Source: an uncultured Eubacteriales bacterium (GTDB lineage: Bacteria > Bacillota > Clostridia > Christensenellales > Aristaeellaceae). From it: 50,189 bases of DNA. Below the pieces are notes generated by a model. The model was not told the origin of the DNA. It worked only from the letters and a program-made list of their open reading frames with translations, and did no database searches. Made by a program: the position numbers and the translations under genes. Position 1 is the stretch's first letter. The number at the start of each line of letters is the position of its first letter. This document shows, one piece after another, positions 29,060-38,168 of the stretch. The stretch is from NCBI GenBank assembly GCA_900320085.1, contig ONRC01000011.1, positions 1 to 50,189 of the forward strand, read 5' to 3'.

Positions 29060-29146
29060 CCGGAGAGTGCAGAGTTCAGAGTCCAGATCATTATGTCAAT
29101 CATAGACATCCACCGTTATATCACAGGCTGACTTCATCTGCACTCT
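29060..29146. repeat. short inverted repeat, family D
   Basis: GAGAGTGCAGAGTTCAGAG (29063-29081) is partly mirrored by ATCTGCACTCTGAAAAC near 29130-29146. A related word, ATCTGTACTCTGAACTCTGT, sits at 38146-38165 next to the argJ stop. It is a small dispersed repeat placed at gene 3' ends. Confidence 0.5.
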
Positions 29147-29151
29147 GAAAA

Positions 29152-30228
29152 CTACTTCGTCAGCCTCCCCGTCAGTGTCAGAATCGTGACGGCGGGGGTG
29201 TTGAAAATGCGGATGGGGGGCAGGTCGATCGCCGCGGAGGTACCCAGGCCGGGGCTGATGTATTGAGGAATACCCATCATGTTGTGCAGGCCGATGACCG
29301 CGTCGTCGCCCGGGAACCAGCCGTTGTTCCCTGTCCCGGCGGACAGCGGCGCGCGCACGGCGCCGATGCCGGGAATGCGCCATTGCCCGCCCACGCAGTG
29401 CCCCGCCAGCACCAGGGAAATGGCGCGGATGTAGCTGTCGTTGTCCGACGCCGTCCATTCCCGCAGGGCCTCCATCGCCGTGGGCAGCAGAGGATGGTGG
29501 GTCAGGGCGATGTGCACGTCTGTTTCCAGCGTTTCCCGGCGCACCTGACGGATACGGATCAATTGGTTGATTTGGTAATTGACGGCGACCAGCGCGGCCT
29601 CGCGCTCGGGGGACGGGTCCTCCGCTTTCAGCTCGGACAGCCGCTTGTAATACGCAGTTTCCGCCGCGTCGTAATCCAGCGTGTAAATCCATTCCGGGGC
29701 CAGCCATAGGGTATGCCTGCCGCGGGTGATTTTCATGGGCGCGTCCAGGTAAGTGGCCCCTGCCTGTTCCGCCTGAACGATGTAATCCGCCCGGGCGTCC
29801 GCGCTGCCGTGGGGGGTGGAAACCAGGGGAGTAGGGTCCTCGTCGCCGGGGATAAAGTACACGGGCTTGTCCTTGAACAGCTTCATCATTTCCAGGAACG
29901 CGCCCATATCGCCGTCCGGCCCGGTGATGTCGCCGGTGACGCACACGATGTCATACCGCGCGCTGCCCAACGCCGCCTTTAACTGCTCCTGGTGCTGGCC
30001 GAAGTACAGGCCGTGCAGGTCGCTGATATGCAGGATACGGAAATTTTCCAGGGAGGAGGGCAGGTTCGCCACCGTCACCGTTTCCCGCAGCAGATTGATG
30101 CGGCTGTTGTTGATACCGTTCACTACCGCCATCGTGGCAATGATCAATAGAATCAATAGCAGAAAAAAGCCGATCAGCGGATGCTTTCGCCTTTCCTCCG
30201 CAAAAAGAGGATCATGAGATTTGCTCAC
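29152..30228 (-). CDS. membrane-anchored metallophosphoesterase-like protein
   Basis: 358 residues with a single N-terminal membrane helix (about 19-40) and an extracytoplasmic calcineurin-like phosphoesterase domain of the YkuE/YaeI type. Motif I (HISDLHG) and II (GDITGPDG) are intact. Motif III, usually GNHD/E, reads PGDED. Motif IV is HHPLL, and motif V, usually GHTHGGQ, reads GHCVGGQ. Loss of the Asn-His pair and of a metal-binding His suggests altered or weak phosphatase activity. Start is GTG at 30228 with AAAGGAG 6 nt upstream. In relatives the substrate is UDP-diacylglucosamine or a phospholipid-like molecule, but here it is unknown. Confidence 0.85.
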   Translation of the reverse strand: MSKSHDPLFAEERRKHPLIGFFLLLILLIIATMAVVNGINNSRINLLRETVTVANLPSSLENFRILHISDLHGLYFGQHQEQLKAALGSARYDIVCVTGDITGPDGDMGAFLEMMKLFKDKPVYFIPGDEDPTPLVSTPHGSADARADYIVQAEQAGATYLDAPMKITRGRHTLWLAPEWIYTLDYDAAETAYYKRLSELKAEDPSPEREAALVAVNYQINQLIRIRQVRRETLETDVHIALTHHPLLPTAMEALREWTASDNDSYIRAISLVLAGHCVGGQWRIPGIGAVRAPLSAGTGNNGWFPGDDAVIGLHNMMGIPQYISPGLGTSAAIDLPPIRIFNTPAVTILTLTGRLTK

Positions 30229-30377
30229 GACATTCTCCTTTCTGTTCCAATGCTCCTATTATATATGAAAATTTCCCTTTCCGCAATCGGAAAACCGCGG
30301 GAAAAACAGAATTTACGATTGCGGCTGTACTGGCATTGTTCAGAAATAAAGAAGACTTTAAATCACAAACATTCTTC

Positions 30378-30601
30378 CAAAAAGCCTTCCCCTCACAGGG
30401 GAAGGTGTCAGGCGCGGAACCAAGACGGAAAGTGTGCTCCAGTCAATTCGCGCCTGACGGATGAGGTGCTCCTCCCTGTTGCATGTTCATATATTGTCGG
30501 GTGGGTTCACCTCATCCGAGCCGCGCGAAAACGCTGGATTTCTCTTTTATGATTGGTTCCGCGCGGCCCACCTTCCCCTGCGAGGGGAAGGCTTTTGGAG
30601 A
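30378..30601. repeat. paired palindromic repeat, family B
   Basis: Left half: AAAAAGCCTTCCCCTCACAG with GGGGAAGGTG and GGATGAGGTG. Right half, inverted: CACCTCATCC, then CACCTTCCCC, TGCGAGGGGAAGG and CTTTTGG. The layout is the same as at 6057-6243. It fills the gap between the phosphoesterase and radA; nothing else is visible there. Confidence 0.75.
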
Positions 30602-30674
30602 ATCTGTTAGTGATATAAAGCGCCCTTTTAGCCATTTCGCGCGAAAGGTTCCTATGGCGGGAACAGACAGAATA

Positions 30675-30683
30675 TGCTATAAT
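30675..30683 (+). promoter_or_regulatory. radA extended -10 promoter
   Basis: TGCTATAAT (30675-30683) is an extended -10 element about 38 bp before the radA start; no good -35 precedes it. Confidence 0.6.
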
Positions 30684-30720
30684 GATGAGCGGAATACGGA
30701 CGAAGAACGGAGACACGACC

Positions 30721-32103
30721 ATGCCGAAAAAAAAGACCAGCTACCAGTGCAGCGCCTGCGGCTACGAGAATCCCCGATGGATGGGCAAATGCCCGGAGTG
30801 CGGGGCGTGGAACACCATGGAGGAGATCCTGGCCGCGCCGGAGGAAGCCGCGCCGAAAGCCTACAAGCAGCGCGGCGGCACAGGCAGCAGCGCCAAACCC
30901 TTAAAGGACATTGAAACCGGAACCCAGGTATACATTTCCTCCGGCCTGCCGGAGCTGGACCGGGTGCTGGGCGGCGGCATCGTGGAAGGGGCGCTGATGC
31001 TGGTGGGCGGGGATCCGGGCATCGGCAAATCCACCCTGCTTTTGCAGGTGTGCCATCATTTGTGCCGGACGGGCAAGCGCGTGCTGTACGTCAGCGGCGA
31101 GGAAAGCGCCCGGCAGATCAAGCTGCGGGCCCAGCGCCTGGGCGTGGCGGACAGCGACATGATCGTGCTGACCGAAAACGCCATGGACCAGGTTGAGGAA
31201 AAGCTCCGCGCCGTGGCGCCGGACTTCTGCGTGATCGACTCCATCCAGACCATGTACCGTCCCGAGATGGGCAGCGCGCCGGGCAGCGTGAGCCAGGTCA
31301 GGGAAAGCGCGTCGTTGCTGATGCGCTACGCCAAGACCGAGGGCTGCGCCATTTTCCTGGTGGGTCACGTGACCAAGGAAGGCTCCCTGGCCGGGCCCCG
31401 GGTGCTGGAGCACATGGTGGACGTAGTGCTGTATTTCGAGGGCGACCACCAGCACGAATACCGCCTGCTGCGGGCGGTGAAGAACCGCTTCGGTTCCGTG
31501 AACGAGCTGGGCATTTTTGAAATGACCGGCACGGGCATGCGGGCGGTGCAGAACGCCTCCGAAACCCTGCTGTCTCAGCGGGCAAAGGGGGCCAGCGGCT
31601 CCTGCGTGTTCTGCGGCATGGAGGGCAGCCGCCCCATGCTGGTGGATATTCAAGCGCTGGTGACCCAGTCCTTCCTGGCCGCGCCGCGCCGCACGGTGGA
31701 CGGCATGGATTCCTCCCGCGTGATGCTGCTGCTGGCCGTGATGGAAAAGCGGGCCAGGCTCAAAATGTACAACCGGGACGCTTATATCAATGTGGCGGGC
31801 GGCCTGTCCCTGAACGAGCCCGCCGCCGACCTGGCCTTCTGTATGGCGGTCGCTTCCTCCTATGTGGACAGGCCCGTGCCCGGCGACTGGGCGGTGATGG
31901 GGGAAGTGGGACTGGCGGGCGAAGTTCGCGCCATTTCCCAGCTGGAGCGCCGGGTGTCCGAATGCCAGCGGCTGGGCTTTACCCACATCCTCTGCCCCCG
32001 GGACAGCGCAAAGCATGTGAAGGCTCCCGACGGTATCAGCCTCCACGGGGTGGACACCGTGGCCCAGGCCATGGCGGTGCTGGATCTGCTGCCCGGTAAT
32101 TGA
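30721..32103 (+). CDS. radA: DNA repair protein RadA/Sms
   Basis: A 460-residue RadA, a RecA-like DnaB-type helicase that promotes branch migration in homologous recombination. The order is complete: a four-Cys zinc finger (CSACG and CPECG, residues about 9-30), Walker A GGDPGIGKST, the RadA-specific KNRFGSVNELG motif, and a Lon-protease-like C domain (about 330-460). The ATG at 30721 has GGAG 8 nt upstream; an in-frame ATG 39 bp earlier overlaps the promoter and is rejected. It is followed by ileS after 111 bp with a separate promoter. Confidence 0.96.
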   Translation: MPKKKTSYQCSACGYENPRWMGKCPECGAWNTMEEILAAPEEAAPKAYKQRGGTGSSAKPLKDIETGTQVYISSGLPELDRVLGGGIVEGALMLVGGDPGIGKSTLLLQVCHHLCRTGKRVLYVSGEESARQIKLRAQRLGVADSDMIVLTENAMDQVEEKLRAVAPDFCVIDSIQTMYRPEMGSAPGSVSQVRESASLLMRYAKTEGCAIFLVGHVTKEGSLAGPRVLEHMVDVVLYFEGDHQHEYRLLRAVKNRFGSVNELGIFEMTGTGMRAVQNASETLLSQRAKGASGSCVFCGMEGSRPMLVDIQALVTQSFLAAPRRTVDGMDSSRVMLLLAVMEKRARLKMYNRDAYINVAGGLSLNEPAADLAFCMAVASSYVDRPVPGDWAVMGEVGLAGEVRAISQLERRVSECQRLGFTHILCPRDSAKHVKAPDGISLHGVDTVAQAMAVLDLLPGN

Positions 32104-32149
32104 GTGCAACGAAATTTTCCGAACAGAAAGAAAACCGGCAAGGCCGCAG

Positions 32150-32178
32150 TTGATTTTACGCGGCTGATATAGTATAAT
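32150..32178 (+). promoter_or_regulatory. ileS promoter
   Basis: TTGATT (32150-32155), 17-bp spacer, TATAAT (32173-32178). The leader to the TTG start is about 30 nt, so no T-box is present in front of ileS. Confidence 0.8.
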
Positions 32179-32214
32179 TGTCAGGATGCACCATCTAATG
32201 AAGGGGATGTAAGC

Positions 32215-35200
32215 TTGAAGTACGAAGAGCTGGACAGCAAACTGAATTTATCCGCTCTCCAGGAGGAAGTGCTTTCCTTCTGGAAGGAGAACCACACCTT
32301 TGAAAAATCCCTGGAAGGGAAAAACAGCGAGGTCGTGTTCTACGACGGCCCGCCCTTCCCCACGGGAAAACCGCACCATGGCACGGTGCTGGTTTCGTTT
32401 ATTAAAGATATGATCGCCCGGTACTGGACCATGCGGGGCAATTCCGTTCCCCGGGTCTGGGGCTGGGACTGCCATGGCCTGCCCATCGAGAACCAGGCCG
32501 AAAAGCTGCTGGAGATCGGGGACAAGAGCATCATCGAAAAATCCACCAGCATCGAAGCAGCCGACGAGGCGGCCAAGGTGGAGGGCAAGGTCAACGATAA
32601 GTGGCACCGCATGGTGCAGAACGCTTCCGACGAAGCCGCCCGGTTCCCCCAGTTCAAGGGCATGCACGTGGGCATGGCCGCGTTCAACAACGAATGCCGC
32701 GAAATCGTATCCAGCAACAACGAAGCCTGGCGCGAGTACATTGAGCAGATGGCCCGCTGGGTGGACTATGACCACGCCTATAAGACCATGACCCCCCAGT
32801 TCATGGAGAGCGTCATGTGGGCCTTCAAGACCTGCTATGACAAGGGCCTGATCTATTCCGGCTACCGTGTCACGCCCTACTGCATGCACTGCGAAACCAG
32901 TCTGTCCATTTCGGACACCCGCGAATCGGACTCCACCCGGCCCCGGCAGGACCGCTGGATCATCGCCAAGTTCCGCAGCGAATCCGAGCCCGAAATGAAC
33001 GGCAAGCCCGTTTATTACCTGGCCTGGACCACCACGCCCTGGACGCTGCCCTCCAACCTGGCACTGAGCGTGAATGAAAACCTGACCTACGCTTACGTGG
33101 ACGTGGGCGAGCAGATTTACGTGGCCTGCGAAAACACCCTGGCCAACTTCAAGAACGTGTTCGGCGAAACGCCCAACATCATCCAGCGCGTGCAGGGCAA
33201 GGACATGCTGGGCAAGCTGTATACGCCCCTGCTTCCTTACTTCGCCTTCATGCGCAAGGACGGCGCGTTCCGCATCATCCCCGCGGATTATGTGGACGCC
33301 GCCGAGGGCGTTGGCATCGTGCATACCGCCCCCGCCTTTGGCGAGGACGACTACTGGACCTGCCGCAAGAATAATATCCCCACCGACGTGGTGAACCCCG
33401 TGGACGCCAAGGGCCACTTCACCGAGGAAGTGACCGACTTCTTCGAGGACAGCAAGACCCGCAACGTGATCGAAATGAACCCGATCATCGTGCGTTTCCT
33501 CTACGCCAACGACAAGGCCGTGGCCGACGGCAGTCTGGTGCATAACTATCCCCACTGCTGGCGCTGCAAGAACCCCCTGATTTACAAGGCCATGAGCGCC
33601 TGGTACTTCAACATCGAAAAGATCAAGCCCCAGCTCATTGAGGAAAACGAAAAGATCAACTGGGTGCCCGAAGGGGTCAAGCACGGCCGGTTCGGAAACT
33701 GGCTGGAAAACGCCCGGGACTGGAACATTTCCCGCAACCGCTACTGGAGCACGCCCATCCCCATCTGGGAATGCGACTGCTGCAAGGAACGCCGGGTGCT
33801 GGGCAGCATCGCGGAAATCAAGGAGGTCAGCGGCATCGAGCTGACCGACCTGCACCGCCAGTACATGGACCAGGTCACCTTCCCCTGCAAATGCGGCGGC
33901 ACCATGCGCCGGGTGCCCGAGGTGCTGGACTGCTGGTTTGAATCCGGCTCCGTCACCTACGCCCAGAAGCATTATCCCTTTGAAAACAAGGACTGGTTCG
34001 AGACCCATTTCCCCTGCGACTTCATCGTGGAATACACCGGCCAGATCCGCTGCTGGTTCTATTACATGCATGTGATGGCCGTGGCGCTGTTTGGCCGCCC
34101 CGCCTTCAAAAACTGCATCGTGCACGGCACCCTGCTGGCCAAGGACGGAAAGAAGCTCTCCAAGTCCTCCAAGAACTACACCGACCCCATGGAGCTCATG
34201 CGCGGCTACGGTACCGACGCCTTCCGCCTGTACCTGTACCAGAGCAACGCCATGCTCATGGGCGACCTCAAGTTTGACGACGACGGCCTCAAGGACGCAT
34301 ACCAGCAGCTGGTGGCCCCTCTGTGGAACGCGGCGAACTTCTTCATCTCCTACGCCAACGTGGACGGCTATCATCCCGACAGCCTGAAAGAGCCCCAGAC
34401 CGACCATCAGCTGGACCGCTGGATTTTGGCGAAATTACAGCAGACCGAAAAGACCATCCGCGAAGCCATGGACGCCTACCAGGTGGACGGCTACGTGACC
34501 CCGCTGGTGTCCCTCATGGACGGCCTGACCAACTGGTACATCCGCCGTTCCCGCCGCCGCTTCTGGGGCTCAGATATGACCGAGGACAAGCAAGCCGCTT
34601 ACGACACGCTGTATTACGTCCTGGTGAACCTGATCAAGCTCTACGCGCCCGTGGCCCCCATCCTGAGTGAAAAGCTGTACCGCATCCTGACGGGCGAGGA
34701 ATCTGTGCATCTGGCCGACTGGCCCAGCATCCCGGAAGCCTACGCCGACGACAAACTGATCGCTGACGTGGAGCTGGTGCGGCGCGTCATTCGCCTGACC
34801 CGTTCCATCCGCGAAAAGCAGAAGGTGAAGAACCGCCAGCCTTTGAGCCTCATGCAGATCGCGCTGAACGACCCGGCGGGCGCGCAGGTGGTCGCCTCCT
34901 TCGCGGACATCATCAAGGAAGAATTGAACGTGAAGGAACTGGAGATTCTGGACGACGTGGACCACATCGCCACCGTGTCCTACAAGCCCTGCTTCCCCGT
35001 CATCGGCCAGAAGTATCCCGCCCAGCGCCCTGCCATCATCAAGGCGGTGCAGACCGGGAAATTCACTTTGGACGGCGGGAAGGTCATCCTCGACCTGAAC
35101 GGCGAAAAGCAGGCCTTTGACGAAGACATCCTGCTCATCTCCTACAACGCCAAGCCCGGCATGCACGTGGTCAGCGAAAGCGGCGCGGTGGTGTCCCTTG

Positions 35201-35466
35201 ACCTGAACATCACCGATGAACTGCGCCAGGAGGGCCTGGCCCGTGACATCGTGCGCAACATCCAGGACGCCCGCAAGGCCCAGAACTACAACATCACTGA
35301 CCGCATCACCATCGCCATCACCGGCGGCGCGCTGCCGGAGGAATGGGTCAGCTACATCTGCGGCGAAACCCTGGCGACTGTCGGCGAAGTTGCTTCCCCC
35401 GACGCCACCGTCACCGTGGAGGGCGAGGGCAAGGAAAACATCGAAATCGCCATCGCCAAACAATAA
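32215..35466 (+). CDS. ileS: isoleucyl-tRNA synthetase, type 2-like with altered HIGH motif
   Basis: A 1083-residue class I synthetase charging tRNA-Ile. The N terminus (EEVLSFWKENHTFEKSL, FYDGPPFPTGKPHHGTVL, MIARYWTMRGNSVPRVWGWD) follows the type 2, eukaryote-like IleRS pattern, as does the length. The HIGH signature reads HHGT, so its last His is Thr. The second signature is intact as KKLSKSSKNY. The editing domain contains WTTTPWTLPSN and the GIVHTAPAFGEDDY pocket. The start is TTG at 32215, with AAGGGGA at 8-nt spacing; the nearby ATG is followed at once by a stop. Type 2 enzymes are commonly mupirocin-insensitive, but this is inference. Confidence 0.95.
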   Translation: MKYEELDSKLNLSALQEEVLSFWKENHTFEKSLEGKNSEVVFYDGPPFPTGKPHHGTVLVSFIKDMIARYWTMRGNSVPRVWGWDCHGLPIENQAEKLLEIGDKSIIEKSTSIEAADEAAKVEGKVNDKWHRMVQNASDEAARFPQFKGMHVGMAAFNNECREIVSSNNEAWREYIEQMARWVDYDHAYKTMTPQFMESVMWAFKTCYDKGLIYSGYRVTPYCMHCETSLSISDTRESDSTRPRQDRWIIAKFRSESEPEMNGKPVYYLAWTTTPWTLPSNLALSVNENLTYAYVDVGEQIYVACENTLANFKNVFGETPNIIQRVQGKDMLGKLYTPLLPYFAFMRKDGAFRIIPADYVDAAEGVGIVHTAPAFGEDDYWTCRKNNIPTDVVNPVDAKGHFTEEVTDFFEDSKTRNVIEMNPIIVRFLYANDKAVADGSLVHNYPHCWRCKNPLIYKAMSAWYFNIEKIKPQLIEENEKINWVPEGVKHGRFGNWLENARDWNISRNRYWSTPIPIWECDCCKERRVLGSIAEIKEVSGIELTDLHRQYMDQVTFPCKCGGTMRRVPEVLDCWFESGSVTYAQKHYPFENKDWFETHFPCDFIVEYTGQIRCWFYYMHVMAVALFGRPAFKNCIVHGTLLAKDGKKLSKSSKNYTDPMELMRGYGTDAFRLYLYQSNAMLMGDLKFDDDGLKDAYQQLVAPLWNAANFFISYANVDGYHPDSLKEPQTDHQLDRWILAKLQQTEKTIREAMDAYQVDGYVTPLVSLMDGLTNWYIRRSRRRFWGSDMTEDKQAAYDTLYYVLVNLIKLYAPVAPILSEKLYRILTGEESVHLADWPSIPEAYADDKLIADVELVRRVIRLTRSIREKQKVKNRQPLSLMQIALNDPAGAQVVASFADIIKEELNVKELEILDDVDHIATVSYKPCFPVIGQKYPAQRPAIIKAVQTGKFTLDGGKVILDLNGEKQAFDEDILLISYNAKPGMHVVSESGAVVSLDLNITDELRQEGLARDIVRNIQDARKAQNYNITDRITIAITGGALPEEWVSYICGETLATVGEVASPDATVTVEGEGKENIEIAIAKQ

Positions 35467-35478
35467 GCAGTATAAAAC

Positions 35479-35515
35479 AGCCCGTGGAACAGAACGTGTT
35501 CCACGGGCTTTCTTT
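35479..35515 (+). terminator. ileS terminator
   Basis: GCCCGTGGAACA (35480-35491) pairs with TGTTCCACGGGC (35497-35508), followed by TTTCTTTC. Confidence 0.9.
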
Positions 35516-35566
35516 CGCTCATATGAATCATAAACAATCAACAGCCACATGATCAACCAAGAAGCA

Positions 35567-35709
35567 ATGTCATCCCGAGCGAAGGTGAGCGGGACGCGAA
35601 CCGCAGCCGAGGGACCTGAATGCTGGCTATCAAATTGTTTGGTTCAATATGTTTCTCTCAGATCCCTCGACTTCGTTTCGCTCTTGCTCCACTCCGCTCG
35701 GGATGACAT
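35567..35709. repeat. 143-bp inverted-repeat element, family A
   Basis: It begins TGTCATCCCGAGCGAAG and ends CGCTCGGGATGACA. Inner arms CCGAGGGACCTGA and TCAGATCCCTCGA are complementary. Same length and ends as the copy at 5862-6004. It lies between the ileS terminator and the 3' end of argD. Confidence 0.8.
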
Positions 35710-35751
35710 TGCCTGTGAGGGGAGGAAGGCTTTTGGTATGCCCTTATTCAA

Positions 35752-36918
35752 CTATCCTTCCGCGCAGACGGACTTGATGACCTCCGCGGCTTTTTTCAAT
35801 GTATCCATGGGGATATTCAGGGCGGGCAGGAGGCGCACCTTATCCTTGGCGGTCAGGCACAGCACGCCCTTTTCCATGCAGGCGGCGACGATCTGACCCG
35901 CGGGCTTTTTGGTTTTCAGGCCGATCATCAGGCCCAGGCCGGACACGGATTCGATGCCGGGCGCGTCCCGGAAGGTGTCGAACAGGTACGCGCTCTTTGC
36001 CCGGACATCCGAAAGCAGGGCGTCGTCGATGCGGGAAAGCACACTCAGCGCCGCTGCGCAGCTGACCGGATTGCCTCCGAAGGTGGAACCGTGGTCGCCG
36101 TAACCAAGTACATTTTGAACTTTTTCTCCCAGCAGCGTCGCCCCCAGCGGCAGTCCCCCCGCCAGGCCCTTGGCGGTGGAGACCACGTCGGGCTGCACGC
36201 CGTAATTCATATAAGCGTAGAGTTGTCCCGTGCGGCCATTGCCGGTCTGCACCTCGTCCACCATGAACACGATGTCCTTTTCTTTGCATAGCGCGGCCAC
36301 AGCCTGAACGTATTCCTTGGACAGCGGCACCACGCCGCCCTCCCCCTGGACGCACTCGATCAGGATGCCCGCGATCTTGATTTGCTCAGACAGCGCTTTT
36401 AGTTCGTCCACGTCCCCGGCGGTCACGTGGGCAAAGCCCGGGGTCAGGGGCTGGAACAGCTCGTGATAATGCTCCTGGCCGGTGGCGGAAAGGGTGGTCA
36501 GGGTGCGGCCATGGAAGCTGTTTTTCAGCGTCACGATGGTGAAGCAGTCCGGGCCGTGGGTGTCGGCGGCGTACTTCCTGGCCACTTTGATGGCGCACTC
36601 GTTGCTTTCCGCGCCGGAATTGGAGAAGAACACCTTCTTCATCCCCGTGCGCTTACACAGCATTTCTGCCAGCCTGGCGCAGGGCGCGGTGTAGTACAGG
36701 TTGGACATGTGCTGCACCTTGCCGATCTGGTCAATCACCGCCTGCTGCCAGATTTCATCCGCCACGCCGAAGCTGGTGACGGCGATCCCGCTGCCCAGGT
36801 CGATATACTCCTTGCCGGTTTCATCGTACACCAGCGAGCCCTTCCCGCTGACGATCTCCAGGGGAAACCGTTTATAGGTGCCCGCTACATACGTTGTATC
36901 CAGTTCTTTGATACTCAT
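35752..36918 (-). CDS. argD: acetylornithine aminotransferase
   Basis: A 388-residue class III PLP aminotransferase that converts N-acetylglutamate semialdehyde to N-acetylornithine, with glutamate as amino donor. Marks: GSGIAVTSFG near the N terminus, FFSNSGAESNECAIKVARKY for the cofactor phosphate, FHGRTLTTLSATG, VQGEGGV, MVDEVQTGNGRTG, and STAKGLAGGLPLGA with the Schiff-base lysine. ATG at 36918 has GGAGGG 6 nt upstream and overlaps the argB stop by ATGA, so the two are translationally coupled. It is the last gene of the arginine cluster; the repeat at 35567 follows. Confidence 0.96.
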   Translation of the reverse strand: MSIKELDTTYVAGTYKRFPLEIVSGKGSLVYDETGKEYIDLGSGIAVTSFGVADEIWQQAVIDQIGKVQHMSNLYYTAPCARLAEMLCKRTGMKKVFFSNSGAESNECAIKVARKYAADTHGPDCFTIVTLKNSFHGRTLTTLSATGQEHYHELFQPLTPGFAHVTAGDVDELKALSEQIKIAGILIECVQGEGGVVPLSKEYVQAVAALCKEKDIVFMVDEVQTGNGRTGQLYAYMNYGVQPDVVSTAKGLAGGLPLGATLLGEKVQNVLGYGDHGSTFGGNPVSCAAALSVLSRIDDALLSDVRAKSAYLFDTFRDAPGIESVSGLGLMIGLKTKKPAGQIVAACMEKGVLCLTAKDKVRLLPALNIPMDTLKKAAEVIKSVCAEG

Positions 36919-37784
36919 GCTTCGTCCCTCCGAATCCAGGTGCCCGCGCCTTCGTTGGTGAGCAGCTCCATCAGGATGGAGTGGGGTACCCGCCCGTCCA
37001 TGATGACCACGTTCTTGACCCCGGCGTGCAGCGCTGTCACGCAGCAATCGACCTTCGGGATCATGCCGCCGGAGATGACCCCGGAAGCGTACAGCTCTTT
37101 CGCCTTGCTCAGGGTGATTTCGGGGATCAGGGTGGAGGGGTCGTCCTTGTCCCGGAGGATGCCCGCGATGTCCGTCATCATGATCAGCCGCTCGGCGTTC
37201 AGCGCCCCGGCGATATGGGCGGCGGCGGTGTCGCCGTTGATGTTGTAGGCGTTGCCCTGCCGGTCGCACCCCACGGTGGACACCACCGGAATGTAGCCCT
37301 TATCCAACAAATCCGTCACCGGGCTGATGTGGATTTTCGTCACCTCACCCACGAAGCCCAGGCGCTCGTCCTTCATCTTCGCTTCGATCAGCCGTCCGTC
37401 CATGCCGGACAGGCCCACGGCCCGGCCGCCCTTCATTTCCAGCAGGTTCACCAGGGTTTTGTTCACCTTGCCGGCTAAGACCATCTGCACGATGTCCACG
37501 GTTTCCTGGTCGGTGACCCGCAGGCCGTCCACGAACTGGGGCTGCTTGCCCAGCTTCTTCATCAGCTCGCTGATTTCCGGCCCGCCGCCGTGCACCAGCA
37601 CCACCTTCACCCCGATCAGCCACAGCAGCACGATGTCCTCCATCACCTGCTGTTTCAGCTGCTCGTTCACCATGGCGTTGCCGCCGTATTTCACCACCAC
37701 GATCTTGCCCACGTACCGCTTGATGTACGGCAGCGCCTGGGTCAATACCTCCGCCCGCTGGGCGTTGGAGAAGTTTGTGTCCAT
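36915..37784 (-). CDS. argB: acetylglutamate kinase
   Basis: A 289-residue amino-acid kinase that phosphorylates N-acetylglutamate, step 2 of arginine synthesis. Marks: VVVKYGGNAM at the N terminus, VLVHGGGPEI for the substrate, NINGDTAAAHIAGAL, and the C-terminal GGMIPKVDCC. An N-terminal helix (residues about 1-20, NAQRAEVLTQALPYIKRY) is of the kind seen in hexameric, arginine-inhibited enzymes, so feedback inhibition is plausible. ATG at 37784 is preceded by GGAGG. Its stop overlaps argD. A 384-bp repeat-filled gap separates it from argJ upstream. Confidence 0.96.
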   Translation of the reverse strand: MDTNFSNAQRAEVLTQALPYIKRYVGKIVVVKYGGNAMVNEQLKQQVMEDIVLLWLIGVKVVLVHGGGPEISELMKKLGKQPQFVDGLRVTDQETVDIVQMVLAGKVNKTLVNLLEMKGGRAVGLSGMDGRLIEAKMKDERLGFVGEVTKIHISPVTDLLDKGYIPVVSTVGCDRQGNAYNINGDTAAAHIAGALNAERLIMMTDIAGILRDKDDPSTLIPEITLSKAKELYASGVISGGMIPKVDCCVTALHAGVKNVVIMDGRVPHSILMELLTNEGAGTWIRRDEA

Positions 37785-37837
37785 GTTTTCCTCCGATGTT
37801 TTACGCAAGTCAGTCATCCAATTGCCTGTACATGAAT

Positions 37838-38055
37838 GATCTCTCAGATTCTTCGACTCCGTTCCGCTCTCGCTCCACTTCGCTCAGAATGACAAATACG
37901 GTTTACTGTCATCCTGAGCGGAGCAGAGCGAGACAAACCAACGATTGTAGGGGCGGATATCATCCGCCCGTAAACCAGAATTGTTTAATCGGATCAGATG
38001 AAGGGAACGCAACGATTTACAGGACGGGCGGATCATATCCGCCCCTGCAATTGGC
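37838..38055. repeat. compound repeat between argJ and argB (families A and C)
   Basis: The argJ-argB gap holds two back-to-back half copies of family A (CTCCACTTCGCTCAGAATGACA, ending about 37894, and TGTCATCCTGAGCGGAGCAG-like bases from about 37907). Next comes family C: GTAGGGGCGGATATCATCCG followed by CCCG near 37948-37971, mirrored by CGGGCGGATCATATCCGCCC at about 38024-38043. The remainder to 38168 ends with the family D word near the argJ stop. No gene is supported in 37785-38168. Confidence 0.7.
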
Positions 38056-38168
38056 TGAATCCTTTGTGATTTACAGTGCCTTATCAGGTATCGACTGAAC
38101 AATTACTTCAATTGTTGATTCAGTTTGTTCATCTAACTTTATCTGTACTCTGAACTCTGTACTCTTTA

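Noticed and set aside
35752..37269. A 505-codon frame extending argD into argB
   Set aside because: The N-terminal part is the argB sequence read in another frame. The true argD start at 36918 has a ribosome site and the ATGA overlap with argB.
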